A DNA stretch of 64,000 bases. It comes from UBA10365 sp041441915 (GTDB lineage: Bacteria > Pseudomonadota > Alphaproteobacteria > Rhodobacterales > Rhodobacteraceae). The translations under genes were made by a program, and so were the position numbers. Positions 52,617 through 62,616 of this stretch are shown in pieces (position 1 is the stretch's first letter; the number at the start of each line of letters is the position of its first letter). A model generated the notes under the pieces. The model worked only from the letters and a program-made list of their open reading frames with translations. It did not search any database and was not told the DNA's origin. Location of the stretch: contig JASDRS010000019.1 of assembly GCA_041441915.1 (NCBI GenBank), positions 62,001-126,000 on the forward strand, read 5' to 3'.

Positions 52617-53028
52617 GCCTGCAACCAAAGGCGCATCATTCTAATGAGCCTTTAGGCAATTGTTACACTGAAGAATGGCTCAGCTATCGCCACGATGGTA
52701 GCTGTGCTAACTTTCAAGGTACGACCAACCACTACCAAGCTGGAACTAATTTTTTAGCTGGTCAGCTAGCAGACCCTGGTCTAAGTACAAGTGTGAAAAA
52801 CCCCGCGCCGCATAAAAAAATCTTAATGGGACACATTTAATAAAGCCTCGGACCATCCGTTATTTACCACCTGTGATTGAGTGATGTTTATGGATATTGG
52901 TAATTTTTATCTATTCTCGTGGGCAATAGCACGTCGCTTGACCTGATTGTCATTTTGCCCCCTCTGAGCTCGATCTTTAGTGCTTAAGGGCTCTAGAAAC
53001 TGTTGCCAACTTACGCTAATTCAAAGAG
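52617..53028. other. 412-bp spacer without a recognised gene
   Basis: No supported gene. A plus-strand frame stays open for about 60 codons around 52660-52840 (YTEEWLSYRHDGSCANFQG) but lacks a start codon and I do not recognise it. It may be a relic or chance. The right end should hold the pyrC promoter; the pyrC start follows CAAAGAG. Confidence 0.4.
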
Positions 53029-54069
53029 ATGAGCCAAACAATTTCCATAATTCGTCCTGACGATTGGCATGTACATTTGCGTGATGGCGCAATGATGAAG
53101 GCAGTGGTCCCTGAAACCGCCCGTGACTTTGGCCGCGCGCTCATAATGCCCAATTTGGCGCCACCTGTTGTGACAAGTTCTGATGCAAGCGCCTACCGTG
53201 ACCGCATTCTGGCGGCCCTACCTGATGGCACTGATTTTAAACCGCAAATGGTGCTTTATCTGACCGAAACAACCGATCCGACTGACGTTTGCATGGCCGC
53301 AAAGGCGGGGCTTGTGCGGGCGGTTAAGCTTTATCCGGCGGGTGCCACCACCAATTCGCACGGCGGGGTGCGCAACTTTGATAAAGTGCGTGGAGTTCTT
53401 GAAGCCATGGCCGAAATCGGATTGCCACTTTGTATCCACGGCGAAGTGACCACGCCAGAAGTTGATATTTTTGACCGCGAAGCGGTGTTCATTGACACGG
53501 TCCTAGATCCTTTGCGCCGTGCCGTGCCGGGCTTGCGGATCGTGATGGAGCATATCACCACGGCCCAAGCGGTTGACTACGTGGCATCTGCTTGCGACGG
53601 TTTGGCCGCCACCATTACAACTCACCATTTAATCATCAACCGAAATCATATTTTGGTGGGCGGAATTAAACCGCATTACTATTGTCTTCCTGTGGCCAAG
53701 CGAGAAAGCCACCGCTTGGCGCTGCGTAAGGCTGCCACTTCGGGTGATGAGCGCTATTTCCTTGGCACTGATTCTGCGCCCCATATTGATACGCTTAAGG
53801 AAGATGCCTGCGGCTGTGCAGGTTGTTTTACCGCCACCAACACCATGCCGCTTTTGGCGCATGTATTTGAAGAAGATGACGCTCTTGATCGGCTTGAAGG
53901 CTTTACCAGTCGCTTTGGCGCCCTTTTCTATCGGCTGCCCTATAATAAGGGACGCATTATACTAACCAAGGGCGAAGCGGCCATCTGGCCAACCAAAATT
54001 TCTACTCAAATGGGGCTGATCACTCTTTTTAATCCTGGTTTTCCGGTTTATTGGCACATCAGCCGTTAA
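53029..54069 (+). CDS. pyrC: dihydroorotase
   Basis: Zinc enzyme of pyrimidine synthesis that closes carbamoyl aspartate to dihydroorotate. The 346-aa protein is of the class II (E. coli PyrC) type: DDWHVHLRDGAMM with the HxH zinc ligands near residue 14, the carboxylated Lys in AVKLYPAGATTNS, CIHGEVTTPEVD, and the catalytic Asp in FLGTDSAPHI. It is followed 17 bp later by pyrE, so the two form an operon. Confidence 0.96.
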   Translation: MSQTISIIRPDDWHVHLRDGAMMKAVVPETARDFGRALIMPNLAPPVVTSSDASAYRDRILAALPDGTDFKPQMVLYLTETTDPTDVCMAAKAGLVRAVKLYPAGATTNSHGGVRNFDKVRGVLEAMAEIGLPLCIHGEVTTPEVDIFDREAVFIDTVLDPLRRAVPGLRIVMEHITTAQAVDYVASACDGLAATITTHHLIINRNHILVGGIKPHYYCLPVAKRESHRLALRKAATSGDERYFLGTDSAPHIDTLKEDACGCAGCFTATNTMPLLAHVFEEDDALDRLEGFTSRFGALFYRLPYNKGRIILTKGEAAIWPTKISTQMGLITLFNPGFPVYWHISR

Positions 54070-54086
54070 TTTATCTCAGAGGCATC

Positions 54087-54767
54087 ATGATCCCAACCTC
54101 CTCCCCCTCCCGTGAAGAAATTGCCCGTCTAACTGCGCGCATGCTTCTAGAAAGTAAGGCCGTGCATTTTAACGCAGTTGACCCTTTTATTCTGTCCTCG
54201 GGCCTGCTCTCACCCACCTATATTGATTGTCGTCAGCTGATCTCGTATCCACGCATTCGCTCTACATTGATGGACTTTTTGACCACGACCGTCATGCGCG
54301 ACACGGGCTTTGAGGCCTTTGACAATATTGCAGGTGGTGAAACCGCGGGCATTCCCTTTGCGGCCCTCGTGGCTGAACGTATGGCCCTGCCTATGACCTA
54401 TGTGCGCAAAAAACCCAAAGGCTATGGCCACAACGCCCGCATCGAAGGGGTAATGAACGAAGGTGAAAGAGTGCTTTTGGTCGAAGACCTAACCACCGAT
54501 GGTGGATCAAAACTGTCTTTCGTTGACGCAATTCGTGAAACTGGTGCTATATGCGCCCATACGGCAGTAATTTTCTATTACGGAATCTTCCCTGAAACAG
54601 TTCAAAAACTGAGCGATTACGGCATAGGTTTGCACTATCTTTGTACCTGGTGGGACGTGCTGAACGAAGCGCGGATAAGCGGCAGTTTTGATGAAGCAAC
54701 CCTTTTGCAAGTTGAAGCTTTTCTCAACGACCCTCGCGCCTGGCAAGAAGTACATAAATCCTTCTAA
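54087..54767 (+). CDS. pyrE: orotate phosphoribosyltransferase
   Basis: Joins orotate to PRPP to give OMP. I use the ATG at 54087 (226 aa); the frame could begin at 54051 inside pyrC. Motifs: the orotate-site loop FILSSGLLSPTYIDCR, the flexible-loop segment YVRKKPKGYGHNA with the catalytic Lys, and the PRPP motif RVLLVEDLTTDGGSK. Second gene of pyrC-pyrE. Confidence 0.96.
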   Translation: MIPTSSPSREEIARLTARMLLESKAVHFNAVDPFILSSGLLSPTYIDCRQLISYPRIRSTLMDFLTTTVMRDTGFEAFDNIAGGETAGIPFAALVAERMALPMTYVRKKPKGYGHNARIEGVMNEGERVLLVEDLTTDGGSKLSFVDAIRETGAICAHTAVIFYYGIFPETVQKLSDYGIGLHYLCTWWDVLNEARISGSFDEATLLQVEAFLNDPRAWQEVHKSF

Positions 54768-54853
54768 ACGCGACTAAATTATGCACAGACTTATACAAGT
54801 TGCACCACGCCTGTGCGGGCGCTATAATATTTACTTAACCAACCCGAGGCCCA

Positions 54854-56374
54854 ATGACCGAGATAAGCCCCATCAAAAATAACTTGCCGCAAGGCCTGAC
54901 CTTGGGAAAATCTGAACTGTTGGCTGACACACCCTTGCCGCAAAATATTGAGGCAGAACAACAGCTTCTTGGCGCCATTTTAATCAATAACGACATTTAC
55001 GACCGCATCAACTCAATCATTCGTGCCGAACATTTCTATGATCCTGTGCATCAGCGCATTTTCGAAATTTCTGTGGCACGGATTCAAAAAAATGCGCTGG
55101 CATCACCCGTTACACTCAAGGCGTTTTTGGAAGACGATCTGGGTCTGCGCGAATTGGGTGGGCCTGCCTATTTGGCCCGCTTGGCGGGAGCGGCTATTTC
55201 GACCTTTGCAGCACGCGACTATGCGCAGATGATATATGACTTGGCGATACGGCGTGAACTTATGGGGCTTGGCCGAGATATTGCCGCTAAGGCAGCTAAG
55301 GTTGATGTCGAATCTGAGCCGCGCGAACAGATCGTCGAAGCTGAGCAACGTCTTTATCAGTTAGGTGAACAAGGCACCGTAGAGCGAGGATTTAAAAGCT
55401 TTTTGCAAGCCACGACCGATGCAATAAATATGGCCAATGCCGCCTATCAACGCGGCGGCGGTATGGCAGGCATTACTACAGGTCTAATTGATCTGGATAA
55501 AAAGCTTGGTGGGCTCCATCCTTCGGATCTGTTGATTTTGGCAGGCCGTCCCTCAATGGGGAAGACATCACTTGCGACTAACATCGCATTTAACATCGCC
55601 AAAGCCTACAAACGTGGCCGCACCCATGACGGGCACGAAGGCGCAGTAGAAGGCGGCGTCGTGGGCTTTTTCTCGCTTGAGATGAGCGCCGAGCAGTTGG
55701 CGGCGCGGATTCTGTCCGAAGCCTCGGAAGTGCCATCAGAACAGATTCGCCGTGGTGATATGAACGAAGGCGAATTTCGCCGCTTTGTCGAAGCGGCAAA
55801 AGCGCTGGAAACTTGCCCCCTTTATATTGACGACACGCCCGCCCTGCCCATCAGCCAAGTGGCCGCACGCGCCCGTAGGCTTAAACGATCCCACGGATTG
55901 GATCTGTTGATCATTGATTATTTGCAGCTTCTAAAAGCGGCCTCAGCAAAAGAAAATCGCGTGAACGAAGTCTCAGAAATAACCCAAGGACTTAAGGCTA
56001 TTGCCAAAGAGCTTGATATTCCTGTGATAGCCCTTTCGCAGCTGTCACGTGCGGTGGAAACGCGCGAAGATAAACGCCCGCAGCTGTCTGATTTGCGCGA
56101 ATCGGGCTCGATCGAGCAAGATGCAGACGTAGTTATGTTCGTTTACCGCGAAGAGTATTACAAAGAACGCGAAAAACCAGCCGATCACGAATTGGAAAAA
56201 ATGGCTCAGTGGCAGAGCACAATGGAAAATGCTCACGGCAAGGCAGAAGTAATTATCGGGAAGCAACGACATGGCCCCATTGGCACAGTTGAGCTAAGCT
56301 TTGAAGGCCGATTTACCCGCTTTGGCAATCTGGTAAAACCTTGGCAAAACGCGGGCAACAAGGAAGGCGTCTAG
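54854..56374 (+). CDS. dnaB: replicative DNA helicase
   Basis: Ring helicase at the replication fork. The 506-aa protein has the N-terminal domain (PLPQNIEAEQQLLGAILIN near residue 30), a linker helix, and the RecA-like domain. The latter shows Walker A ILAGRPSMGKTSLATNIA near residue 233, Walker B LDLLIIDYLQLL, and QLSRAVETREDKRPQLSDLR with the Arg finger region. An insertion of about 15 residues after Walker A (GRTHDGHEGAVEGG) is common in alphaproteobacteria. No intein was seen. Transcribed alone after pyrE. Confidence 0.97.
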   Translation: MTEISPIKNNLPQGLTLGKSELLADTPLPQNIEAEQQLLGAILINNDIYDRINSIIRAEHFYDPVHQRIFEISVARIQKNALASPVTLKAFLEDDLGLRELGGPAYLARLAGAAISTFAARDYAQMIYDLAIRRELMGLGRDIAAKAAKVDVESEPREQIVEAEQRLYQLGEQGTVERGFKSFLQATTDAINMANAAYQRGGGMAGITTGLIDLDKKLGGLHPSDLLILAGRPSMGKTSLATNIAFNIAKAYKRGRTHDGHEGAVEGGVVGFFSLEMSAEQLAARILSEASEVPSEQIRRGDMNEGEFRRFVEAAKALETCPLYIDDTPALPISQVAARARRLKRSHGLDLLIIDYLQLLKAASAKENRVNEVSEITQGLKAIAKELDIPVIALSQLSRAVETREDKRPQLSDLRESGSIEQDADVVMFVYREEYYKEREKPADHELEKMAQWQSTMENAHGKAEVIIGKQRHGPIGTVELSFEGRFTRFGNLVKPWQNAGNKEGV

Positions 56375-56470
56375 CAGATTTTACGGCGAAGAAACGCCTG
56401 ACTAGTGCTTTTGCCACTTTGGATCTGAATTCCCTCTTGACGTAAGATCTGGCCCTGTCAGAACACACTT

Positions 56471-57523
56471 ATGGGCCAAGCAAGTTTAACAATAGATTTA
56501 GACGCAATCGGGGCCAATTGGCGGGCGATTGACCGCCTGTCAGCACAGGGGACCCAAACCGCAGCAGTGGTTAAGGCCGATGGCTACGGACTTTCGGCCC
56601 CAAAAGTGGCACGGGCCTTGGCTGAAGCTGGAGCGCGGAGGTTCTTTGTGGCTTTGGCGCAAGAGGCATCGGCCGTGCGTCTGGCCTTGGGGCCTGGCCC
56701 ACAAATCAATGTACTTTCAGGCCATATGGATGGCGATGCCGCCCTCATCCGTGATCTTGATCTAACCCCAATGATCAATTCAATCGACCAATTGACCCGC
56801 CATCTTGACGCATTGCCCGGCCACCCCTTTGGCGCACAGCTCGACACAGGAATGTCGCGCCTTGGCATGAGCCCCGCCGAATGGCACGCAGCGCGCGACA
56901 TTGTAATGGCCGCGTCGCCTGAAATTTTAATAAGTCATCTGGCCTGTGCAGATGATCCTGACCATGCGTTGAACGCGCATCAACTGGCAATTTTTCATCA
57001 AATGACAGACGGCACCAATGTACCGCGGTCGCTAGCAGCAACTGGCGGCATCATGCTTGGACCGCAGTTTCATTTTGACCTAACACGCCCTGGGATCGGT
57101 CTTTACGGTGGCCTGCCATTTGAACAGGCAACTCGTGTTGTGGGTCTATCATTACCCGTGATTCAAACTCGCGTCATCGAAGCGGGCGATGTCGTTGGCT
57201 ATAGCGGCACCTATAAAGCGGCAGGCCCAACAAAGGTTGCCACTTTAGCTTCGGGCTATGCTGATGGTTTATTGCGTTCTCTGTCAAATCGCGCCATTCT
57301 TTGGCACCACGACATTCCCTGCCCTCTGATTGGACGCGTCTCGATGGACTTGGTCACCGTTGATATTTCTAATCTAAAAGATGAGCCAAACGCGCTGGAT
57401 CTGCTGGGACCGTGGCAAAACATTAATGATTTAGCCTCAATGGCCGATACGATCAGTTATGAAATTCTGACTGCCTTAGGATTACGTTATCGCAGACTTT
57501 ATTTAGGAGCAGGTATTACGTGA
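56471..57523 (+). CDS. alr: alanine racemase
   Basis: PLP enzyme providing D-alanine for peptidoglycan. The 350-aa protein has the PLP Lys35 in AAVVKADGYGLSA and the second catalytic Tyr region GYSGTYKAAGPTKVATLA. GRVSMDLVTVDIS is also typical. Its stop overlaps the mlaE GTG start (57520-57523), so the two are coupled. First gene of a compact alr-mlaE-mlaF-radA-cvpA run. Confidence 0.96.
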   Translation: MGQASLTIDLDAIGANWRAIDRLSAQGTQTAAVVKADGYGLSAPKVARALAEAGARRFFVALAQEASAVRLALGPGPQINVLSGHMDGDAALIRDLDLTPMINSIDQLTRHLDALPGHPFGAQLDTGMSRLGMSPAEWHAARDIVMAASPEILISHLACADDPDHALNAHQLAIFHQMTDGTNVPRSLAATGGIMLGPQFHFDLTRPGIGLYGGLPFEQATRVVGLSLPVIQTRVIEAGDVVGYSGTYKAAGPTKVATLASGYADGLLRSLSNRAILWHHDIPCPLIGRVSMDLVTVDISNLKDEPNALDLLGPWQNINDLASMADTISYEILTALGLRYRRLYLGAGIT

Positions 57524-58305
57524 CGCGTATTTTGGGCTTTTCAGCCGCGATAGGGCAAATTTTATTAGGGTTCTTAGCCGAAATTGGCCGTGTGGCGCTG
57601 TTTTGTGGCGATGCTTTACGCCATATGGTGATCAGACCATATTATCCGCGTGAATTTTTCATTTCACTGGTACAAATCGGGTGGTTTTCTTTACCAGTTG
57701 TGGGGCTGACGGCTGTCTTTACGGGCGGAGCCCTGGCTTTGCAAATCTATGCTGGTGGTGCGCGGTTTAGTGCTGAAGCGGTGGTGCCTTCGATCGTGGC
57801 CATTGGAATGGTTCGTGAATTGGGGCCAGTTTTAGGAGGTTTGATGGTGGCCGCCCGCGTGGCCTCAAGCATAGCGGCCGAACTTGGCACCATGAAAGTG
57901 ACTGAGCAAATCGACGCATTGCAGACGCTTTCGACACATCCAATGAAATATCTGGCCGCACCACGCATTTTGGCCGCGACCCTATCAATGCCAATTTTGG
58001 TCGCCCTTGGCGATGCAATCGGGATAATGGGGGGCTGGCTTGTCGGCACGGGACGACTTGGGTTTAACACCGCGACCTACTTAAAAAATACCGTCGATTT
58101 TCTTGAACCCTGGGACATTGGCTCTGGTCTAATAAAGGGGGCGGTCTTTGGTTTTATTGTGGCGCTCTTGGGCTGCTATCATGGTATGAATTCAGGCCGT
58201 GGAGCCCAGGGCGTGGGGCGCGCTACCAAGGCTGCCGTCGTGAGCGCATCGGTGTTAATTTTAGCGAGTAACTACATCCTAACCGAGGTATTTTTTACCT
58301 CATGA
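57520..58305 (+). CDS. mlaE: MlaE-family ABC transporter permease (lipid transport)
   Basis: Inner-membrane permease of the Mla-type phospholipid transport system that keeps the outer membrane asymmetric. The 261-aa protein has about six hydrophobic segments and the family motif FTGGALALQIYAGGARFSAE. It also has MVRELGPVLGGLMVAARVAS and ELGTMKVTEQIDALQTL. The start is GTG overlapping alr by 4 bp. The substrate-binding MlaD gene is not next to it. Symbol by family; the exact lipid is inferred. Confidence 0.9.
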   Translation: MTRILGFSAAIGQILLGFLAEIGRVALFCGDALRHMVIRPYYPREFFISLVQIGWFSLPVVGLTAVFTGGALALQIYAGGARFSAEAVVPSIVAIGMVRELGPVLGGLMVAARVASSIAAELGTMKVTEQIDALQTLSTHPMKYLAAPRILAATLSMPILVALGDAIGIMGGWLVGTGRLGFNTATYLKNTVDFLEPWDIGSGLIKGAVFGFIVALLGCYHGMNSGRGAQGVGRATKAAVVSASVLILASNYILTEVFFTS

Positions 58306-59048
58306 TTACTTTAAATTCCGTTTATAAGACATTCAAAGATAATCATGTTTTAAAGGGTGTAAACCTAGATATTTTGTTAGGTCAAAGCCTTGTGGTGATA
58401 GGCGGTTCAGGCACGGGAAAATCGGTTTTGCTTAAATGTATCCTGGGGCTTGTTAGCCCAGATTCAGGGCAGATTTTTCTTGATGGCCAAGATGTAACTA
58501 AAACCGATCGCGAAGCTTTTCTTGATCGCTTTGGAATGTTATTTCAAGGTGGTGCATTGTTTGACAGTTTGAACATATGGGAGAATGTGGCCTTTCGCTT
58601 GCGCCGTGGCCCTAAAGCGGTTGGAAAGCTTGAGGCGCGGGATCTGGCCATTGAAAAGCTGCGCCGCGTTGGTCTTGGGGCCGACGTAGCCAATCTCTAC
58701 CCCGCCGAACTTTCGGGCGGAATGCAAAAGCGCGTTGGTCTTGCCCGAGCCATTGCCACCGTCCCCGAGATAATCTTTTTTGACGAACCGACAACAGGAC
58801 TTGATCCAATAATGGCCTGCGTAATCAATGACTTGATTCGCGAAATTGTAACAGAAATGGGAGCAACAGCTGTGACCATCACGCACGACATGACTTCAGT
58901 GCGGGCCATTGCTGATCAAGTTGCCATGTTACATGACGGTGTGGTAAAATGGCATGGCACTATAGGCCAAATGAATGAAACAGACGATCCCTATGTGGGT
59001 CAATTCATCCATGGCCGCGCCTCTGGCCCGATCGCTGCGCTACGATGA
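58302..59048 (+). CDS. mlaF: MlaF-family ABC transporter ATP-binding protein (lipid transport)
   Basis: ATPase partner of the MlaE-type permease, 248 aa. Walker A IGGSGTGKSVLLK near residue 36, signature ELSGGMQKRVGLARAIA, Walker B EIIFFDEPTTGLDP and H-loop THDMTSV are all present. ATGA overlap with mlaE supports a strict pair. Confidence 0.93.
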   Translation: MITLNSVYKTFKDNHVLKGVNLDILLGQSLVVIGGSGTGKSVLLKCILGLVSPDSGQIFLDGQDVTKTDREAFLDRFGMLFQGGALFDSLNIWENVAFRLRRGPKAVGKLEARDLAIEKLRRVGLGADVANLYPAELSGGMQKRVGLARAIATVPEIIFFDEPTTGLDPIMACVINDLIREIVTEMGATAVTITHDMTSVRAIADQVAMLHDGVVKWHGTIGQMNETDDPYVGQFIHGRASGPIAALR

Positions 59049-59082
59049 TGGGTCGCTTTGTGCAGACCCGAAAGTCAATATA

Positions 59083-60441
59083 ATGGCAAAATTAACCACT
59101 ACATTTACTTGCACATCTTGCGGCACGTCCAGTGGAAAATGGATGGGGCGCTGCGAAGATTGCGGCGTTTGGAATTCCTTGGTCGAAGAAAAACCGTTAT
59201 CATTAGGCCCCAAGGGAATCACAACCCGCGGGCGCAAAGTTGAACTAACGGGTCTCAGCACCAAAGAAGTTGCCCCCCCGCGCGCTTCATCAGGTCTTGA
59301 TGAACTTGATCGCGTTCTGGGCGGTGGTTTAGTGGTGGCCTCAGCAGTGCTTTTAGGAGGTGATCCGGGCATAGGAAAGTCGACATTGCTTTTACAAGCT
59401 ACGGCTGCTTTCGCCAACAAAGGATTAAAATGCATTTATATTTCTGGGGAAGAGGCGCCTGCGCAAGTGCGCATGCGCGCGGCACGCTTGGACTTACAAA
59501 ATGCCCCCGTCGCACTGGGAACGGAAACCAATCTACGCGACATTCTGACCACTTTAGATGCAGAACGTCCCAATCTTGCGATTATTGATTCCATTCAAAC
59601 CATGTGGCTTGATACCGTTGAAAGTGCGCCTGGTTCTGTAGCGCAAGTACGCGCTTGCGCCCATGAATTGGTGACATTTGCCAAAAGGCGTGGCGTAGCA
59701 ATAGTTTTGGTCGGTCATGTCACAAAAGATGGGCAAATAGCAGGCCCGCGCGTGGTCGAACATATGGTTGATACAGTACTTTATTTTGAAGGCGAACGCG
59801 GCCACCAATTTCGAATTTTGCGCGCGGTGAAAAATCGTTTTGGCCCCGCTGATGAAATTGGTGTGTTTGAAATGACTGGTGACGGTTTGGCACAGGTGCC
59901 AAACCCTTCGGCGCTCTTTTTGTCTGACCGCGACCGCCCAGCTTCAGGATCAGTAGTTTTTGCGGGCATAGAAGGCACAAGACCGGTTTTAACCGAAATT
60001 CAGGCTTTGGTCGCCCCCTCAAACCTTGGCACACCCCGCCGGACGGTTGTTGGGCTTGATTCGGGACGACTTTCAACAATTTTGGCAGTGCTTGAAGCGC
60101 GTTGCGACATTCCCTTTGCGGGTCTTGATGTGTTTTTAAACGTAGCTGGCGGCATGCGCGTATCAGAACCCGCGGCTGACTTGGCAGTGGCTGCAGCCCT
60201 TTTGTCGGCGCGCGAAGATGTGGTCATTCCTGCCGATTGTGTTGTTTTTGGGGAAATCAGCCTATCTGGAGCCCTGCGCCCAGTGGCACAAACCGAAAAC
60301 AGATTGAAAGAAGCCTCAAAACTTGGCTTTAATCAAGCCATCATGCCATCAAATTCTAAGCTGGGCCAAGCGCAAGGGTTTAAATTACGAAATATGGCGG
60401 ATTTAACGGCCTTTGTTGGTGAAGTGTTTGGTGCGGGCTAA
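59083..60441 (+). CDS. radA: DNA repair protein RadA (Sms)
   Basis: RecA-like branch-migration helicase in recombination. From the ATG at 59083 it has 452 aa; the longer frame to 58975 overlaps mlaF. N-terminal zinc finger CTSCGTSSGKWMGRCEDCG (Cys10, 13, 24, 27), Walker A GDPGIGKSTLLLQA near residue 96, the RadA-specific KNRFG motif near residue 255, and a Lon-like C-terminal domain (FLNVAGGMRVSEPAADLAVA). The upstream ribosome-binding site is weak. Confidence 0.96.
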   Translation: MAKLTTTFTCTSCGTSSGKWMGRCEDCGVWNSLVEEKPLSLGPKGITTRGRKVELTGLSTKEVAPPRASSGLDELDRVLGGGLVVASAVLLGGDPGIGKSTLLLQATAAFANKGLKCIYISGEEAPAQVRMRAARLDLQNAPVALGTETNLRDILTTLDAERPNLAIIDSIQTMWLDTVESAPGSVAQVRACAHELVTFAKRRGVAIVLVGHVTKDGQIAGPRVVEHMVDTVLYFEGERGHQFRILRAVKNRFGPADEIGVFEMTGDGLAQVPNPSALFLSDRDRPASGSVVFAGIEGTRPVLTEIQALVAPSNLGTPRRTVVGLDSGRLSTILAVLEARCDIPFAGLDVFLNVAGGMRVSEPAADLAVAAALLSAREDVVIPADCVVFGEISLSGALRPVAQTENRLKEASKLGFNQAIMPSNSKLGQAQGFKLRNMADLTAFVGEVFGAG

Positions 60442-60456
60442 AAAATGGAGCAAATT

Positions 60457-61053
60457 ATGACCGAATTTACAGTGATTGATGTAGTGGCCGCAGGCGTGGT
60501 AATTTTGTCGGCGCTCTTGTCCTATGCACGCGGCTTCACGCGCGAGGTCATGTCAATCTTAGGATGGGTTGCGGCCTCAATCATTGCTTTTACATTTGCC
60601 TCACAAGTGCAGCCCTTAATAAAAGAAGTGCCAGTGATTGGTGGTTTTTTGGCTGAAAGCTGCGAATTGTCAATTTTAGCAGCTTTTATTGTAGTTTTTG
60701 CATTGGCTTTGGTACTGGCTTCTTTGTTCACACCGCTTTTGGGATCAATCATCCAGAGAAGTTTTTTAAATGCTCCGGATCAAACACTGGGCCTTCTTTT
60801 TGGTGTAGCCCGCGGCGGTTTACTGGTTGTGGTGGCATTGATAGTTTATGATCGCGCCTTTGAAAATCAAGATATTGCCATGGTCAAAAATTCGACAAGT
60901 ACAAGCCTGTTTTCAGGTATTCAGGAGCGGATTGATGCTTCTATACCCACCCATGCACCTAGCTGGGTCAACGGGAAGTATTCAGATTTGCTTGGCAATT
61001 GCACAAAACCAGTCACTCTCGCGCCCGAAGTTACAAACCCTACAAATCTATAG
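60457..61053 (+). CDS. cvpA: CvpA family membrane protein
   Basis: A 198-aa inner-membrane protein with about four hydrophobic segments in residues 1-135 and a hydrophilic C-terminal tail. Typical features: the N-terminal region SYARGFTREVMSILGWVAA and the segment DQTLGLLFGVARGGLLVVV. I use the ATG at 60457 behind GGAGC; 60445 is an alternative. In many proteobacteria cvpA lies upstream of purF, as here. The molecular role is unsettled; links to envelope integrity have been reported in enterobacteria. Confidence 0.9.
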   Translation: MTEFTVIDVVAAGVVILSALLSYARGFTREVMSILGWVAASIIAFTFASQVQPLIKEVPVIGGFLAESCELSILAAFIVVFALALVLASLFTPLLGSIIQRSFLNAPDQTLGLLFGVARGGLLVVVALIVYDRAFENQDIAMVKNSTSTSLFSGIQERIDASIPTHAPSWVNGKYSDLLGNCTKPVTLAPEVTNPTNL

Positions 61054-61155
61054 AAACATAACCCAGGGCAAGGCGCATAAACCGCGGCAAGTGGGGGTGA
61101 CATTCCACCAGATTGAGCGTAACTAATTAAAAAAATTCCAAGCAGGAACCTGTTC

Positions 61156-62616
61156 ATGAAAATCATGCACACCGACCCTTTTGACGATGACAAACTAAAG
61201 GAAGAGTGTGGTGTATTCGGGGTAATAGGTGCGGAGGACGCAGCAAACTTTGTGGCACTAGGACTACATGCGCTTCAACATCGCGGCCAAGAGGCGGGCG
61301 GCATTGTAGCTTTTGACAAAGATCAGGGCTTCAATTCGGCGCGCCGCTTTGGATATGTGCGCGATAATTTCACCAATCAAGAGGTGATGAAGACCCTTCC
61401 GGGTTCTTTGGCAATTGGCCATGTGCGCTATTCAACCGCCGGACCAAAGAGTGCTACAGCAATTCGTGATGTTCAGCCCTTTTTTGGCGAATTCTCTATG
61501 GGTGGTGCTGCCATCGCCCATAATGGGAATCTGACAAATGCTAATTCCCTCAGGCGCGAATTAATCGAGCGTGGATCAATTTTCCAATCTTCGTCTGACA
61601 GCGAATGCATCATTCATTTGATGGCGAGGTCCATCCAAAAAAATATCCCTGAACGCATGAAAGATGCGCTGCGCCGCGTTGAAGGCGCCTTTTCGATCGT
61701 GGCCATGACGCGCACCAAGCTGATTGGCGTCCGGGATCCTTTGGGCGTGCGTCCTTTGGTTTTGGGTCGGGTTGGTGATGGCTATGCTTTATCGTCTGAA
61801 ACCTGCGCGCTTGATATTATTGGCGCTGAGTTTGTGCGTGAAATTGGCCCGGGTGAAATGGTCGTGATAGACAGCGACGGCGTACAAATTTTTCACCCAT
61901 TTACCCCACAAGCCTCGCGGTTTTGTCTTTTTGAACATGTTTATTTCAGCCGTCCCGACAGTTTGCTTGGCGGGCGTTCGGTTTATGAAACGCGTCATCA
62001 AATTGGTGTAGAACTGGCACGCGAAGCCCCGATTGAGGCTGACTTGGTGTGCCCTATACCCGACAGCGGTACCCCTGCCGCGATTGGATTTAGCAAAGAA
62101 TCGGGTATTCCCTACGCAATGGGAATTATTCGCAACCAATATATGGGCCGCACGTTCATCGAGCCTACCGAAAGCATCCGCAACATGGGTGTTAGGTTGA
62201 AATTGAACGTCAACCGCGCACTGATTCGTGGCAAACGTGTGGTTTTGGTTGATGATTCTGTTGTGCGAGGGACCACAAGCCGCAAAATCAAAGATATGAT
62301 CATCGATGCGGGCGCTGCCGAAGTCCATTTTCGTATTGCATCGCCACCCACGGCATGGCCTTGTTTTTATGGCGTAGACACGCCCGAACGTTCCAAGCTT
62401 TTAGCCGCAACCATGACCGAAGATGAAATGCGCGATTGGATTGGGGTCAACTCGTTGCGCTTCATCTCGCTTGATGGGCTTTACCGCGCGGCGGGTGAAG
62501 AAAAAGGCCGCATTTCCAAAGCCCCGCAATATTGCGATGCCTGCTTCACGGGGGAATATCCTGTGGCGCCTTCTGATAAAATCTCTGAAGGGTTCGTGAT
62601 AAAAGTGAATGAATGA
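61156..62616 (+). CDS. purF: amidophosphoribosyltransferase
   Basis: First committed step of purine synthesis. The 486-aa precursor has a short propeptide ending KLKEE, so removal should expose Cys18 (in CGVFG) as the N-terminal nucleophile. Other motifs: HALQHRGQEAGGI, the N-terminal glutaminase domain to about 240, and the PRPP motif RVVLVDDSVVRGTTSRK near residue 367. A start at 61165 (MHTDPF) is also possible. The Cys pair in CDACFTGEYPV near the C-terminus suits the Fe-S or structural Cys class. Confidence 0.97.
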   Translation: MKIMHTDPFDDDKLKEECGVFGVIGAEDAANFVALGLHALQHRGQEAGGIVAFDKDQGFNSARRFGYVRDNFTNQEVMKTLPGSLAIGHVRYSTAGPKSATAIRDVQPFFGEFSMGGAAIAHNGNLTNANSLRRELIERGSIFQSSSDSECIIHLMARSIQKNIPERMKDALRRVEGAFSIVAMTRTKLIGVRDPLGVRPLVLGRVGDGYALSSETCALDIIGAEFVREIGPGEMVVIDSDGVQIFHPFTPQASRFCLFEHVYFSRPDSLLGGRSVYETRHQIGVELAREAPIEADLVCPIPDSGTPAAIGFSKESGIPYAMGIIRNQYMGRTFIEPTESIRNMGVRLKLNVNRALIRGKRVVLVDDSVVRGTTSRKIKDMIIDAGAAEVHFRIASPPTAWPCFYGVDTPERSKLLAATMTEDEMRDWIGVNSLRFISLDGLYRAAGEEKGRISKAPQYCDACFTGEYPVAPSDKISEGFVIKVNE

